A stretch of 64,000 bases of DNA, taken from Candidatus Marispirochaeta associata. GTDB lineage: Bacteria; Spirochaetota; Spirochaetia; JC444; Marispirochaetaceae. The stretch covers positions 62,001 through 126,000 of the forward strand of contig JWTM01000290.1 of the NCBI GenBank assembly GCA_001749745.1. The letters are read 5' to 3'. Shown here piece by piece: positions 1-8,071 of this stretch. Every line of letters begins with the position of its first letter. Positions within the stretch are counted from its first letter, which is position 1. Made by a program: the position numbers and the translations under genes. The notes below the pieces were generated by a model. It was not told the DNA's origin, searched no databases, and worked only from the letters and a program-made list of their open reading frames with translations.

Positions 1-1379
1 TTCTGCGGGTCGACAGCGCCCGGATCGACAACCTTCTCAATCTTGTCTCAGAGTCGGTCATCAACAAAGCGACCTTCAACCAGATCAGCACACAGTTTGC
101 CGAGACCCAGTCGGATCTGCAGTCGACGGAAATCCTTTTTCGAGAGAAACTCAAGGAGCTCTTCGATACCTTGCCCGCTTTGGCGGAGGAGCTGAAAGAC
201 GGCGCCAGCGAAAAAGAGATTCGCTCCCGTCTAACCGAACGCTTCGGCGATTTGGAGAATCTCTTCAGTCCCTTCGAAAACCGTCTCAAGACCACGGTAA
301 ACAAGTTCCGCAGCACATCACAGAATCTCGGTCGGCTGACCGGTGATCTGCATGAACGAGTGCTGCAGATTCGAATGGTTCCTATCTCTCAGATCTTCTC
401 GCGCTTTCCGCGACTCGTGCGGGATATCTCCAAGTCGCTGAATAAGAAGATTAAGCTCGATATCGTCGGGGAAGAGACCGAGCTGGACAAATCGGTTATC
501 GAGGATCTCCTCGATCCGCTGATTCACTGCGTCAGGAACTCTGTGGACCACGGTATCGAGAGCATCGAAGACCGAATTGCCGCCGGGAAGGAAGAGGAGG
601 GACATATAACCCTCAGCGCCAAGAACGAAGGCAATATGATTGTGATCGAGATACAGGACGACGGGAAAGGGATCGATGTCGATTCGGTCCGTGCGAAGGC
701 CGTCGACCGGGGGATTATCCATCCCAACAAGAATCTCTCCGATATCGAGGCCTTCAATCTGATCTTCGAGCCCGGGTTCTCTACGGCCAAGGCGGTAACG
801 AATATATCCGGCCGCGGGGTCGGTCTGGATGTCGTCCGCAAGCAGATCGAGAAACTGAACGGTTCAGTCAGCGTCTGGTCGGAGCGGGGAAAGGGCAGCC
901 GCTTCACTATCAAACTGCCTCTGACCCTCGCAATTATCCAGGGCCTTCTCGTTAAGGTGGGCGAAGAGATCTACGCTATTCCGATTACCTCGGTTATCGA
1001 CAGCCACCGCATCAAACCGGAAGAGATCAAGATGATCGATAACTATGAGGTATTCAATGTCCGGGAGGATGTGATCTCCCTCTTGAGGCTCAACCGGCTC
1101 TTCAAGATCCGTACCGAGGAACAGCGGGATTACAGCTTTGTGGTCATCGTAGGTTCCGGGGATAAGAAGATGGGGCTGATGGTCGATTCCCTCATCGGTG
1201 AGGAGGACGTGGTCATCAAACCCCTCAAGGATTCCTATACCAATGCCCCGGGCATCGCTGGAGCGACTATCCTGGGCGACGGCACCGTATCCCTGATTAT
1301 CGACGTCAGCCAGCTCCTGGAGCTTGGATTCAAGCAGGAGATGGATGATCGTCGCAAGCGCGAGGCAACCATCCACTAG
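1..1379 (+). CDS. cheA: Chemotaxis histidine kinase CheA, C-terminal part (5' end outside window)
   Basis: CheA autophosphorylates on its Hpt histidine and passes phosphate to CheY and CheB under control of receptors and CheW. The reading frame is open from base 3, and the first visible residues are a typical P3 dimerisation helix, so the gene starts upstream and the P1/P2 domains are missing here. About 458 residues are visible: P3 to about residue 125; the P4 ATPase with N box HCVRNSVDHGIE (near 174), G1 box DDGKGID (near 219), F box FEPGFSTA (near 255) and G2 box GRGVGLD (near 270); then the CheW-like P5 domain from about 310 to the end. All nucleotide-binding boxes are intact. It leads a cheA-cheW-cheX-cheY operon, the order usual in treponemes and borreliae; the next gene starts 14 nt after its stop. 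Confidence 0.96.
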   Translation, partial: LRVDSARIDNLLNLVSESVINKATFNQISTQFAETQSDLQSTEILFREKLKELFDTLPALAEELKDGASEKEIRSRLTERFGDLENLFSPFENRLKTTVNKFRSTSQNLGRLTGDLHERVLQIRMVPISQIFSRFPRLVRDISKSLNKKIKLDIVGEETELDKSVIEDLLDPLIHCVRNSVDHGIESIEDRIAAGKEEEGHITLSAKNEGNMIVIEIQDDGKGIDVDSVRAKAVDRGIIHPNKNLSDIEAFNLIFEPGFSTAKAVTNISGRGVGLDVVRKQIEKLNGSVSVWSERGKGSRFTIKLPLTLAIIQGLLVKVGEEIYAIPITSVIDSHRIKPEEIKMIDNYEVFNVREDVISLLRLNRLFKIRTEEQRDYSFVVIVGSGDKKMGLMVDSLIGEEDVVIKPLKDSYTNAPGIAGATILGDGTVSLIIDVSQLLELGFKQEMDDRRKREATIH

Positions 1380-1393
1380 TCTGGAGAAGCAGA

Positions 1394-2716
1394 ATGGACA
1401 CCGTACAAACACAGCAGCAGGAAGTTGATCAGAAAGCCGCGACGGAAAATATCGATTTTAAGATGGTGACCTTCTCCTTAGCAGGGAAAGAGTACGGCAT
1501 CGATATCATGAAGGTGAAGGAGATCTCCAAGGCGGATCGCTTCACCTATGTTCCCAATAGCGCACCCTATGTGCGGGGCGTCTACAATCTGCGGGGAGAC
1601 ATCATCTCGATTATCGATCTGAGAGTGATGTTTCATCTGCCCGCACCGAGCCGCAGCGAAGGAGTCATGGAGGATATGATTATCCTCAGGCTCGATAACT
1701 ACTTCATCGGCGTGATCGTCGATTCCATCGACAAGGTGGTCGGAATCACCTCATCCTCTATTCAGGCTCCGCACCCCCTATTCGGCGATATCAACATCAA
1801 GTTTATCAAAGGCATCGTTGAGAACGATCAGCGCCTCTATATCATTCTGGATGTGGATAAGATCCTCGGGGACAACGAGGATGAAGAGGAGAGCCGGGTG
1901 GAGGTTATGGGGATTCCCATGGCCCACGAAGAGGAAGCGGCGGCAAGTCGCGATCTTCCCGTCGCAGACCAAGATCTGGGGCTGGAATTCCTCCAGGATA
2001 CCCTGAAAACCTTCAAACGTTTCAGCGTGAGCTCCATCAATCGGGATTGGATCCGCGAGCGCTATCAGGCCTGGAAGAGCGAGAAGGGGGGCGACGAGGA
2101 TGCGGCCCAGCTGAAATCGCCGGATGAGGCCGAAGCCTTCCTGTCCAGTTTCTATTCGCCCTATACGGGCCGCCTGTGGCAGTCCGATTATGCCGACGCT
2201 CTCGGATCCCTCCTTCCCGAAGGAGTGGGCGGTAACCTGAGCGCCTGGAATCCCGGATGCGGCAAGGGCTACGAGACCTACTCCTTGACCGCCCTCCTGA
2301 AGAAGCGCAATCCGGAGGCGGTGATCAAGGTATGGGCCAACGACAGCGACCTCTTGAGTATTAGTACCGCGCCGAATCTGGTTCTGCATGAGAGCGATAT
2401 CACCCCGGTGGTAGAGAATTTCGTCCAGGATGGAAAGAGCGGTAAGCAGTTCGGAAATGAGCTCAAGGAGCGGATACTCTTCGAGTATCATGATGTATTG
2501 CATCCTAATCCCTTCCCGGAGGTCGACCTGATCCTGGCGCGGGATATAGTCTCCTTCATGAGCAAGGCCGATCAGGCGAAGCTGATCAAGGAGTTCTGGG
2601 AGAAGCTCAAACCGAACGGTCTCTTGATCCTGGGAACCCACGAGCGGCTCGCTGACGATGAGTGGGAAGCGGTCGAATCGGCCGGAGTAGTTGCGTTCAA
2701 AAAGAAAAATCGATAG
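1394..2716 (+). CDS. cheW: CheW coupling protein fused to a degenerate CheR-like domain
   Basis: 440 aa. Residues about 18-165 are a CheW domain, which links receptors to CheA. An acidic linker (about 166-200) is followed by a second domain (about 205-440) that looks like the methyltransferase fold of CheR. Its SAM loop reads GCGKGYETYSL near residue 288, where active CheR has GC-x-GEE-x-YSL, and the usual CRN motif is replaced by ARD, so methyl transfer is doubtful. CheW-CheR-like fusions are reported in Treponema F2-type arrays, where the extra domain is thought to be structural; that role is inferred here. The ATG is preceded by GGAGAAG about 6 nt upstream. The gene sits between cheA and cheX in one operon. 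Confidence 0.93.
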   Translation: MDTVQTQQQEVDQKAATENIDFKMVTFSLAGKEYGIDIMKVKEISKADRFTYVPNSAPYVRGVYNLRGDIISIIDLRVMFHLPAPSRSEGVMEDMIILRLDNYFIGVIVDSIDKVVGITSSSIQAPHPLFGDINIKFIKGIVENDQRLYIILDVDKILGDNEDEEESRVEVMGIPMAHEEEAAASRDLPVADQDLGLEFLQDTLKTFKRFSVSSINRDWIRERYQAWKSEKGGDEDAAQLKSPDEAEAFLSSFYSPYTGRLWQSDYADALGSLLPEGVGGNLSAWNPGCGKGYETYSLTALLKKRNPEAVIKVWANDSDLLSISTAPNLVLHESDITPVVENFVQDGKSGKQFGNELKERILFEYHDVLHPNPFPEVDLILARDIVSFMSKADQAKLIKEFWEKLKPNGLLILGTHERLADDEWEAVESAGVVAFKKKNR

Positions 2717-2746
2717 TATGATGCTGGTTGGTAAGGAGAAGTATCT

Positions 2747-3211
2747 ATGAGAGTGGAGTACATTAACCCGTTTGTCGAGGCTGCTTTCAATGTCTTGAAG
2801 GAAGTACTGAATGCGGAGATCAGCAGAGGCGAACTGTACCTTAAATCGGCTTCTCAGCCTGTGCTCGGAGTCGCTGCCATAGTCGGTCTTGCCGGCGATG
2901 TCGAGGGCAGGGTGCTCTTCGATATGAGTAAACCGACCGCCATCGGTATTGCCGCCACGATGAACGGCGAGGAGATGACCGAGCTCGATGAGCTGGGGAA
3001 GGCAACCATAACCGAGCTGGCCAATATGATTACCGCTCAGGCGGTCACCAAGCTGCATGAGCTCGGCTTCAAGTTCGACCTGACGCCACCGGCCATCTTT
3101 ACCGGCGATAATATGGAAGTAACCGATACCGAGGTTGAAGCCTTAATCGTGCCGATTAATCTTGAACAAGGTAAAATCGAGATCAACGTCGCCGTCCGCG
3201 AGCGGGCGTAA
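2747..3211 (+). CDS. cheX: CheY-P phosphatase CheX
   Basis: 154 aa, the usual CheX length. CheX dimers dephosphorylate CheY-P and are the main signal-terminating phosphatase in spirochaetes. The CheC/CheX catalytic signature E-x-x-N is present as E90-L-A-N93 on the central helix. No membrane segment or signal peptide is seen, so it is cytoplasmic. An AAGGAG-type ribosome site lies just upstream. It follows the cheW fusion gene by 30 nt and precedes cheY by 18 nt, which matches the conserved spirochaete operon order. Confidence 0.95.
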   Translation: MRVEYINPFVEAAFNVLKEVLNAEISRGELYLKSASQPVLGVAAIVGLAGDVEGRVLFDMSKPTAIGIAATMNGEEMTELDELGKATITELANMITAQAVTKLHELGFKFDLTPPAIFTGDNMEVTDTEVEALIVPINLEQGKIEINVAVRERA

Positions 3212-3229
3212 GCAAGAGGAGGGGATACT

Positions 3230-3664
3230 GTGAAGACTAAAATGGATTTTCCGAATATAAATGAGCGTAAGGCCGAAGGGCTGCGTCCCGACGGAAATGC
3301 CTACCGGGTCCTGGTAGTGGACGATTCGATGTTTGTCACCAAGCAGATCAGTCAGATCCTTACCTCCGAAGGTTTTGATGTGGTCGGTACGGCGAAAGAC
3401 GGTCAGGAAGGTCTGGAAAAATATAAGGAGCTTTATCCTAATGTCGATCTGGTGACCATGGATATTACCATGCCAAAGATGGACGGGGTAACCAGCCTCG
3501 AAAAGATTATCGAGTTCGACAAAGAGGCCCGGATAATCATGATCAGCGCCTTGGGCAAACAGGATCTGGTCAAGAAATCCCTCCTGTTGGGAGCCAAGAA
3601 CTACATCGTGAAGCCTCTGGACCGGAAGAAAGTTTTAGAAAGGGTATTGATGAGCCTGAAATAA
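3230..3664 (+). CDS. cheY: Chemotaxis response regulator CheY
   Basis: 144 aa single receiver domain with an N-terminal extension of about 24 residues, as often seen in spirochaete CheY. The acidic pair is D31/D32, the phosphorylation site D78 (in TMDITMPKMDG), the switch Ser S106 and the conserved Lys K128 (IVKPL). The start is GTG, supported by AGAGGAGGGG 5-12 nt upstream. As the partner of the preceding CheA and CheX it is expected to be the motor-binding output of the first system. A promoter for the following tRNA lies inside its last codons. Confidence 0.96.
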   Translation: MKTKMDFPNINERKAEGLRPDGNAYRVLVVDDSMFVTKQISQILTSEGFDVVGTAKDGQEGLEKYKELYPNVDLVTMDITMPKMDGVTSLEKIIEFDKEARIIMISALGKQDLVKKSLLLGAKNYIVKPLDRKKVLERVLMSLK

Positions 3665-3675
3665 TCTGATATAAA
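3647..3675 (+). promoter_or_regulatory. Sigma-70-type promoter of tRNA-Val
   Basis: TTGATG (3647-3652), a 17-bp spacer, then TATAAA (3670-3675). The predicted start point near 3682 lies 9 nt before the tRNA, so the tRNA can be transcribed separately from the che operon although the -35 box is inside the end of cheY. Confidence 0.65.
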
Positions 3676-3690
3676 AGGCTCTGTTCGATA

Positions 3691-3764
3691 GGGCGGCTAG
3701 CTCAGTTGGTTAGAGCACTTGCTCGACACGCAAGGGGTCGTTGGTTCGAATCCAATGCCGCCCA
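3691..3764 (+). tRNA. tRNA-Val (anticodon GAC)
   Basis: 74 nt cloverleaf: acceptor GGGCGGC/GCCGCCC, D stem GCTC/GAGC, anticodon stem CTTGC/GCAAG with loop TCGACAC, T arm GTTGG-TTCGAAT-CCAAT (one G-U pair), discriminator A. The 3' CCA is not encoded. The anticodon at loop positions 3-5 is GAC (Val). Position 33 is C rather than the nearly universal U. The gene separates two chemotaxis operons and has its own promoter and terminator. Confidence 0.94.
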
Positions 3765-3770
3765 GGAGAA

Positions 3771-3801
3771 AACCGGAAAGGAATCTTTCCGGTTTTTTTT
3801 T
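3771..3801 (+). terminator. Rho-independent terminator after tRNA-Val
   Basis: Perfect 10-bp stem AACCGGAAAG/CTTTCCGGTT with a 4-nt loop GAAT, followed by nine T. It lies 6 nt after the tRNA and separates it from the second chemotaxis cluster. Confidence 0.93.
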
Positions 3802-3824
3802 GCCCTAACGTTTGCGAAGCGGCG

Positions 3825-3849
3825 TACAATTTACCATAATTAAGGTAAA
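3825..3849 (+). promoter_or_regulatory. -10-like box with overlapping inverted repeat upstream of the receptor gene
   Basis: TACAAT (3825-3830) overlaps the first base of an inverted repeat TTTACC (3830-3835) / GGTAAA (3844-3849) with 8 nt between the arms. No good -35 box is visible, which would suit an activated promoter. The repeat would cover the start point of the second chemotaxis operon. Tentative. Confidence 0.35.
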
Positions 3850-3864
3850 GAAGTTGGGGGAAGA

Positions 3865-5157
3865 ATGATATCCATAATCGTTAATCTACTACTGCTCATC
3901 CTGGCCCTGTTCATTACCCTGGACACGCCCTCGCTTCTCACTGTTTTGCTGATTCTTGTCTCCGGCGCAGGGTTAGTTCTCGCTATTCGTAACGCCATCT
4001 ATGTGCGGAAAACACTTCTACCACAGACGCGGCGTCCCTTAGAGCAGGAGATTATTCGTCTCCAGGCGGAGCGCGATGAACTCGAGAGGAAGGTAGATCA
4101 ACTACAGGGGGAACTGTCGACTCTGACCGAGAGCACCCGGATCCGCGAGGGGGGACTCCAGTCCCTGGCGGAGACGATCAAGCTCTTCGAACACACTATA
4201 CCCATCTTAGATGCCCTGAATCAGCGGGTGGTCAAACGGACCGAGGAGTCCAATATGGATCTCTCCGACCGGATCTTCTCCATCGCAGAGCAGTCGAAGC
4301 GCTTGGGGGGCGAGATCGAGTCGGTCTTAAGCGGCCTGATTAATGACGATGCAGGGATGAAGAGCGAGATAAACGAGCTCCGTTCGGAGATAGAGCGCTT
4401 TCAACGGCTGATCTCCGGCCTTGAGCAGATGAGCGGTCGCTATTTGAAGGATATGGGAACCCTCAAAACCGCGGTCGACAACATCGGCCACTATACCGCG
4501 AGCATTACCGATCTGGCCGACCAAACCAGTCTCCTCTCTATCAACGCCTCGATCGAGGCCGCCCGGGCGGGAAACGCCGGGGCCGGTTTCCGGATCATCG
4601 CCGGCGAGGTGCAGAGTCTCGCGCGGCGCTCGAAGTCGATTGCCGAAGAGATCAATCAGCATATCTCCAATGCAGCTTTAGCGGTGGAGGAGTCCTTTAA
4701 TCAACAGGAAGCCAGCATCGGCGAAAGTATCCGCCAGATTCGCGCCTCTCAGGAATCCCTATCTTCGATTACCCAGCTCCTCGAACCCCGCTTGGAGCGG
4801 ATCGGGACCACCGTGGAAGAGTCGAAGTCGATCTCCGGAACGGTCACCGACGATCTCAACGGCGTAATCGTCTCCCTGCAGTATCACGATATTATTCGGC
4901 AGATCCTCGATCACTGCATCGAGATTCTGGGCGAGATAAAATCGATCTGCCTCGAGGATCAGTCGAAACTGGTGGAAGGCTACGCTGTATCGGAAGACGA
5001 GATCGAAGAGCGGGTTCGTACGCTGGCCGGTAAGTTTTTTACCGTCGACGATGAGTGGGAGGTTCTGGGCATCTCGGTTCGGGATACCAGCGACATGAAC
5101 GAGCGGGAACGCATTAAGCAGGAACACAATCTCGAGGGCGATATCACCCTCTTCTAA
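3865..5157 (+). CDS. Membrane-anchored methyl-accepting chemotaxis protein with CheZ-like C-terminal motif
   Basis: 430 aa. Two hydrophobic segments (about 2-18 and 24-42) with almost nothing between them, so there is no periplasmic sensor; no HAMP domain is recognised. A coiled coil follows (about 52-100). The receptor hairpin tip, QTSLLSINASIEAARAG, lies near residue 218 and is close to the canonical kinase-contact sequence. After the returning helix, residues 337-346 read LQYHDIIRQI, with D342-x-x-x-Q346 like the CheZ catalytic pair, and the chain ends in an acidic-hydrophobic tail, GDITLF. It may therefore sense the membrane or cytoplasm and carry a CheY-P-binding or phosphatase element. 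Start ATG has GGGGGAAG upstream. First gene of the second chemotaxis operon. Confidence 0.85.
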   Translation: MISIIVNLLLLILALFITLDTPSLLTVLLILVSGAGLVLAIRNAIYVRKTLLPQTRRPLEQEIIRLQAERDELERKVDQLQGELSTLTESTRIREGGLQSLAETIKLFEHTIPILDALNQRVVKRTEESNMDLSDRIFSIAEQSKRLGGEIESVLSGLINDDAGMKSEINELRSEIERFQRLISGLEQMSGRYLKDMGTLKTAVDNIGHYTASITDLADQTSLLSINASIEAARAGNAGAGFRIIAGEVQSLARRSKSIAEEINQHISNAALAVEESFNQQEASIGESIRQIRASQESLSSITQLLEPRLERIGTTVEESKSISGTVTDDLNGVIVSLQYHDIIRQILDHCIEILGEIKSICLEDQSKLVEGYAVSEDEIEERVRTLAGKFFTVDDEWEVLGISVRDTSDMNERERIKQEHNLEGDITLF

Positions 5158-5183
5158 TTACACTTTTATGGGAGAGCAGCACC

Positions 5184-5546
5184 ATGAATATTCTATGTGT
5201 AGACGACAGCAATACGATACGCATGCTGGTAAAAAAGGCCCTGGAACCCGAAGGATACGCGGTTATCGAGGCTGAGAACGGGAAGGTCGCCCTGGAGAAG
5301 GCCGCAGGAGTGAGCATCTCCGCCTGCATTGTCGACGTCAACATGCCCGAGATGGACGGTTTCGAGTTTGTCGAGGCATTTCGTAAGGATGCGAAGTTCT
5401 CCTCTACGCCGATAGTTTTTCTTACTACCGAAAGCTCGGAGGAGAAAAAGAGCCGGGGCGCCGCCCTCGGCGTCAAAGGCTGGATAGTGAAACCCTTCGA
5501 TCCGCCCTCTCTGGTTAAGATTATGAAAATGCTTGTGGCCGGCTAA
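5184..5546 (+). CDS. CheY-like response regulator
   Basis: 120 aa, one receiver domain and nothing else. Acidic pair D7/D8, phosphorylation site D51 (VDVNMPEMDG), switch T81/T82, conserved K103 (IVKPF). It has the size and motifs of a motor or relay CheY. GGGAGAG precedes the ATG. It lies directly before the cheA of the second system, 11 nt from the cheA ATG, so is probably co-translated with it and phosphorylated by it. One of three stand-alone receivers in this operon; which one binds the motor cannot be told from sequence. Confidence 0.94.
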   Translation: MNILCVDDSNTIRMLVKKALEPEGYAVIEAENGKVALEKAAGVSISACIVDVNMPEMDGFEFVEAFRKDAKFSSTPIVFLTTESSEEKKSRGAALGVKGWIVKPFDPPSLVKIMKMLVAG

Positions 5547-5556
5547 AGGCGGAAGC

Positions 5557-8067
5557 ATGGGAGTCCTACACGATTTACTTACGAAGCTTGAATCATTTTC
5601 CCCGGGAGACCTGGTCGCAGGGATAGATATTGAGGAGCTTTTCAAACGACTTGTCGAGAGCGACGAGCTGGCTCCTGAGAATCGGGATATGATTACCACC
5701 CTCTCTTCTGAGTTCTCTGGGATTATCCAGCAGTCTCCCGACGGGGAAGAGAAGATAATCCAAGCGGGAATTATCAAGGGCCTCAAAAAGCTGGCCGGCG
5801 CGACCGAAGAGCGTCCCGAGGCGAAGGAGTCGACCGAAGATGATCAGGAGGTAGAGGATCTGGATGTCCTCAACTCCTTCATCGCCGAGGCTCAGGATCA
5901 TCTGGAAAATATCGAGGATAAGATTCTCAGCCTGGAGAAGGATCTTCAGGACGACACAGTCAATGATATCTTCCGCTCCATGCATACCATCAAGGGCGTC
6001 TCCTCCTTTATCGGTCTCCGACGTATCAAGACCCTCAGCCATCAGATGGAGACCGTGCTCGACGACCTGCGTAAAGGCTCGATCAGCATCGCCTCCGAGA
6101 TGATCGATACCCTGCTGCAGGGGGTCGACCTCCTCTCTCGTCTGGTTGCGGATCTGGCGGAACGGAGCGAAGAGAAACTCGCCGGAGGAAACGTCCAGGT
6201 ACGCGAACTGGATCTCGATATAGAGCCTATTATCCGGCATCTGAGCTCGTTCTCAGCCACCTCTGCACCGCCGGCGGAATCAAAGGAGACCAGCGGGCTA
6301 TCCGAGGAGCTCTTTACTCCCGAGATGGTAGAGAAGTTCGTGGCCGAATCCTCGGATCTCCTGGATGTGGCTGAGAAGGCTCTGCTCGATCTGGAGGGTA
6401 AACAGGATCCGGAAGGGTTGATCGATGAGGCCTTTAGGGCGGTTCACACCATCAAGGGCAACGCCGGCTTCTTCTGGTACGGCTATATCGAGAAGCTCTG
6501 TATGGATGTGGAGTCTATCCTGGACGTAATGCGTAAGGACCGCCAGGCCGTGCGTAATACGGTCATCTCTTCCCTTTTGAGCGCGATAGATCAGATTCGT
6601 ACCGGCCTGCTGCGGATTCAAAGCGGTGAGCTGAAGCCCGGGGAGTACAGCGAGGCTGACCACGGCTCTTATCACGATGAACGCCTCGAGAGCGGCGAAG
6701 CGAAACCCTTAGGTGAGCTTCTGGTCGAGATGGGTCTCGCCAGCCAGGAAGCGGTCGAAGCGGCTCTGGATAAACAGGGAATGCGCATCGGCGAACTCCT
6801 GGTGCAGGAGGGGGTGACCGACGAGGCGGGGATCGAAAAGGCCCTGAAGCAGCAGGGGAAGAAGCTCGAAACTGCGGCCGAGACCGCCTCCAACTACAGC
6901 TTCAAGCGCAAGGATATCCGCGTCGATACGGCCAGGCTGGATCAGCTCTTCGATCTGATGGGCGAGTTGATTACCGCCGAGGCGATGGTACTGCATAATC
7001 CCGAGATCGAGGCCCTCGATCTGCCTGAGTTTCAGAAGGCATCGGCCTATCTCTCGAAGATCACCCGGGAGATGCAAGAGATCACCATGTCGATTCGGAT
7101 GATCCCCTTGGAAGGGCTCTTCAACAAAATGCGCCGATTGGTGCGGGATCTCTCCCGTAAGTTCGGGAAAGAGGTCAATCTGCATATCTCCGGGGAAGAG
7201 ACCGAGATGGACCGCAATGTAATGGAGGAGATCTCCGACCCACTGGTGCACATTATCCGTAACGCAATCGATCACGGCATCGAGGATGCCCAGAAGCGGA
7301 GTGCGGCCAAGAAGCCTGCCGCGGGTAATATCTTTCTGGATGCGAAGTACGAGGGCAACGAGATCTGGATCAGTATCCAGGACGACGGCGGCGGTCTTAA
7401 TCGCGACCGGATTCTGGAGAAGTCCCGGGAGCGGGGGCTGGTGGATCCCGAGGCTCAGTTGAGCGATCAGGAGATCTATCAGTTGATCTTCGAACCGGGA
7501 TTCTCCACCGCCCAGCAGGTATCGGAGATCTCCGGCCGGGGGGTCGGGATGGATGTGGTCAAGCGAAACCTGGAGAAGCTCCGGGGGAAGATCGACATCC
7601 GGAGCGATCAGGGCATGGGAACGGAATTTATTTTACGCATTCCCCTGACCCTGGCCATCATCGACGCGGTTACCGCCCGGGTAGGGGGGATGCTCTACTC
7701 GATCCCGGTTAACGATGTTACCTCCTTTCAGAAGGCCGAGGCGTCACAGATCACCTCTACCGATACCAATCGGGAGGTACTCAAGCTGCGGGAGCAGCTG
7801 ATTCCCATCGTCAAGCTGGCCGACTACTTTGATGTATCCGGGGCCTGTCGGACCTCCGACGAGGGCATCCTGGTCGTCTCCCAGTCGGCCCGGCGGAGTA
7901 TCTCGCTCCTGGTGGATGAGATTATCGGTTATCGACAGATCGTCGTAAAGGCCCTGCCCGAGTATATGGGCAGCATGCGGTCGATCTCCGGCTGCAGCGT
8001 GATGGGCGACGGGGAGGTGAGTCTGATCCTCGATATCGGCTCGATCATCAATGAGGAGTTCGATTGA
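5557..8067 (+). CDS. cheA: Chemotaxis histidine kinase CheA with two Hpt domains and an MshEN-like repeat pair
   Basis: 836 aa, longer than usual. ATG 5557 is preferred over an in-frame TTG at 5533, which overlaps the previous gene; AAAGGCGG precedes it. Domains in order: Hpt1 with H143 (MHTIKG), Hpt2 with H297 (VHTIKG), a pair of 24-residue repeats of the form LGELLV..G....... (384-407 and 410-433), P3 dimerisation (about 450-535), the ATPase with N box IIRNAIDHGIE (near 566), G1 DDGGGLN (near 609) and G2 GRGVGMD (near 660), then P5 to the end. Both Hpt histidines look usable. The repeats match the pattern of the c-di-GMP-binding MshEN/GspE N-terminal fold. It shares an operon with cheR, cheB, cheD and three cheY genes. 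Confidence 0.96.
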   Translation: MGVLHDLLTKLESFSPGDLVAGIDIEELFKRLVESDELAPENRDMITTLSSEFSGIIQQSPDGEEKIIQAGIIKGLKKLAGATEERPEAKESTEDDQEVEDLDVLNSFIAEAQDHLENIEDKILSLEKDLQDDTVNDIFRSMHTIKGVSSFIGLRRIKTLSHQMETVLDDLRKGSISIASEMIDTLLQGVDLLSRLVADLAERSEEKLAGGNVQVRELDLDIEPIIRHLSSFSATSAPPAESKETSGLSEELFTPEMVEKFVAESSDLLDVAEKALLDLEGKQDPEGLIDEAFRAVHTIKGNAGFFWYGYIEKLCMDVESILDVMRKDRQAVRNTVISSLLSAIDQIRTGLLRIQSGELKPGEYSEADHGSYHDERLESGEAKPLGELLVEMGLASQEAVEAALDKQGMRIGELLVQEGVTDEAGIEKALKQQGKKLETAAETASNYSFKRKDIRVDTARLDQLFDLMGELITAEAMVLHNPEIEALDLPEFQKASAYLSKITREMQEITMSIRMIPLEGLFNKMRRLVRDLSRKFGKEVNLHISGEETEMDRNVMEEISDPLVHIIRNAIDHGIEDAQKRSAAKKPAAGNIFLDAKYEGNEIWISIQDDGGGLNRDRILEKSRERGLVDPEAQLSDQEIYQLIFEPGFSTAQQVSEISGRGVGMDVVKRNLEKLRGKIDIRSDQGMGTEFILRIPLTLAIIDAVTARVGGMLYSIPVNDVTSFQKAEASQITSTDTNREVLKLREQLIPIVKLADYFDVSGACRTSDEGILVVSQSARRSISLLVDEIIGYRQIVVKALPEYMGSMRSISGCSVMGDGEVSLILDIGSIINEEFD

Positions 8068-8071
8068 GCCC

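Noticed and set aside
1778..3058. A 426-codon open frame on the minus strand
   Set aside because: It lies fully opposite cheW-cheR-like and cheX, has no domain or ribosome site, and its length is a by-product of the GC-rich codon use on the plus strand. Other long antisense frames (for example at 5593-6240, 22467-23153 and 58755-59783) were left out for the same reason.
5533..5556. Earlier TTG start for the second cheA
   Set aside because: It overlaps the end of the cheY gene and has no ribosome site, while ATG 5557 has AAAGGCGG at the right distance.
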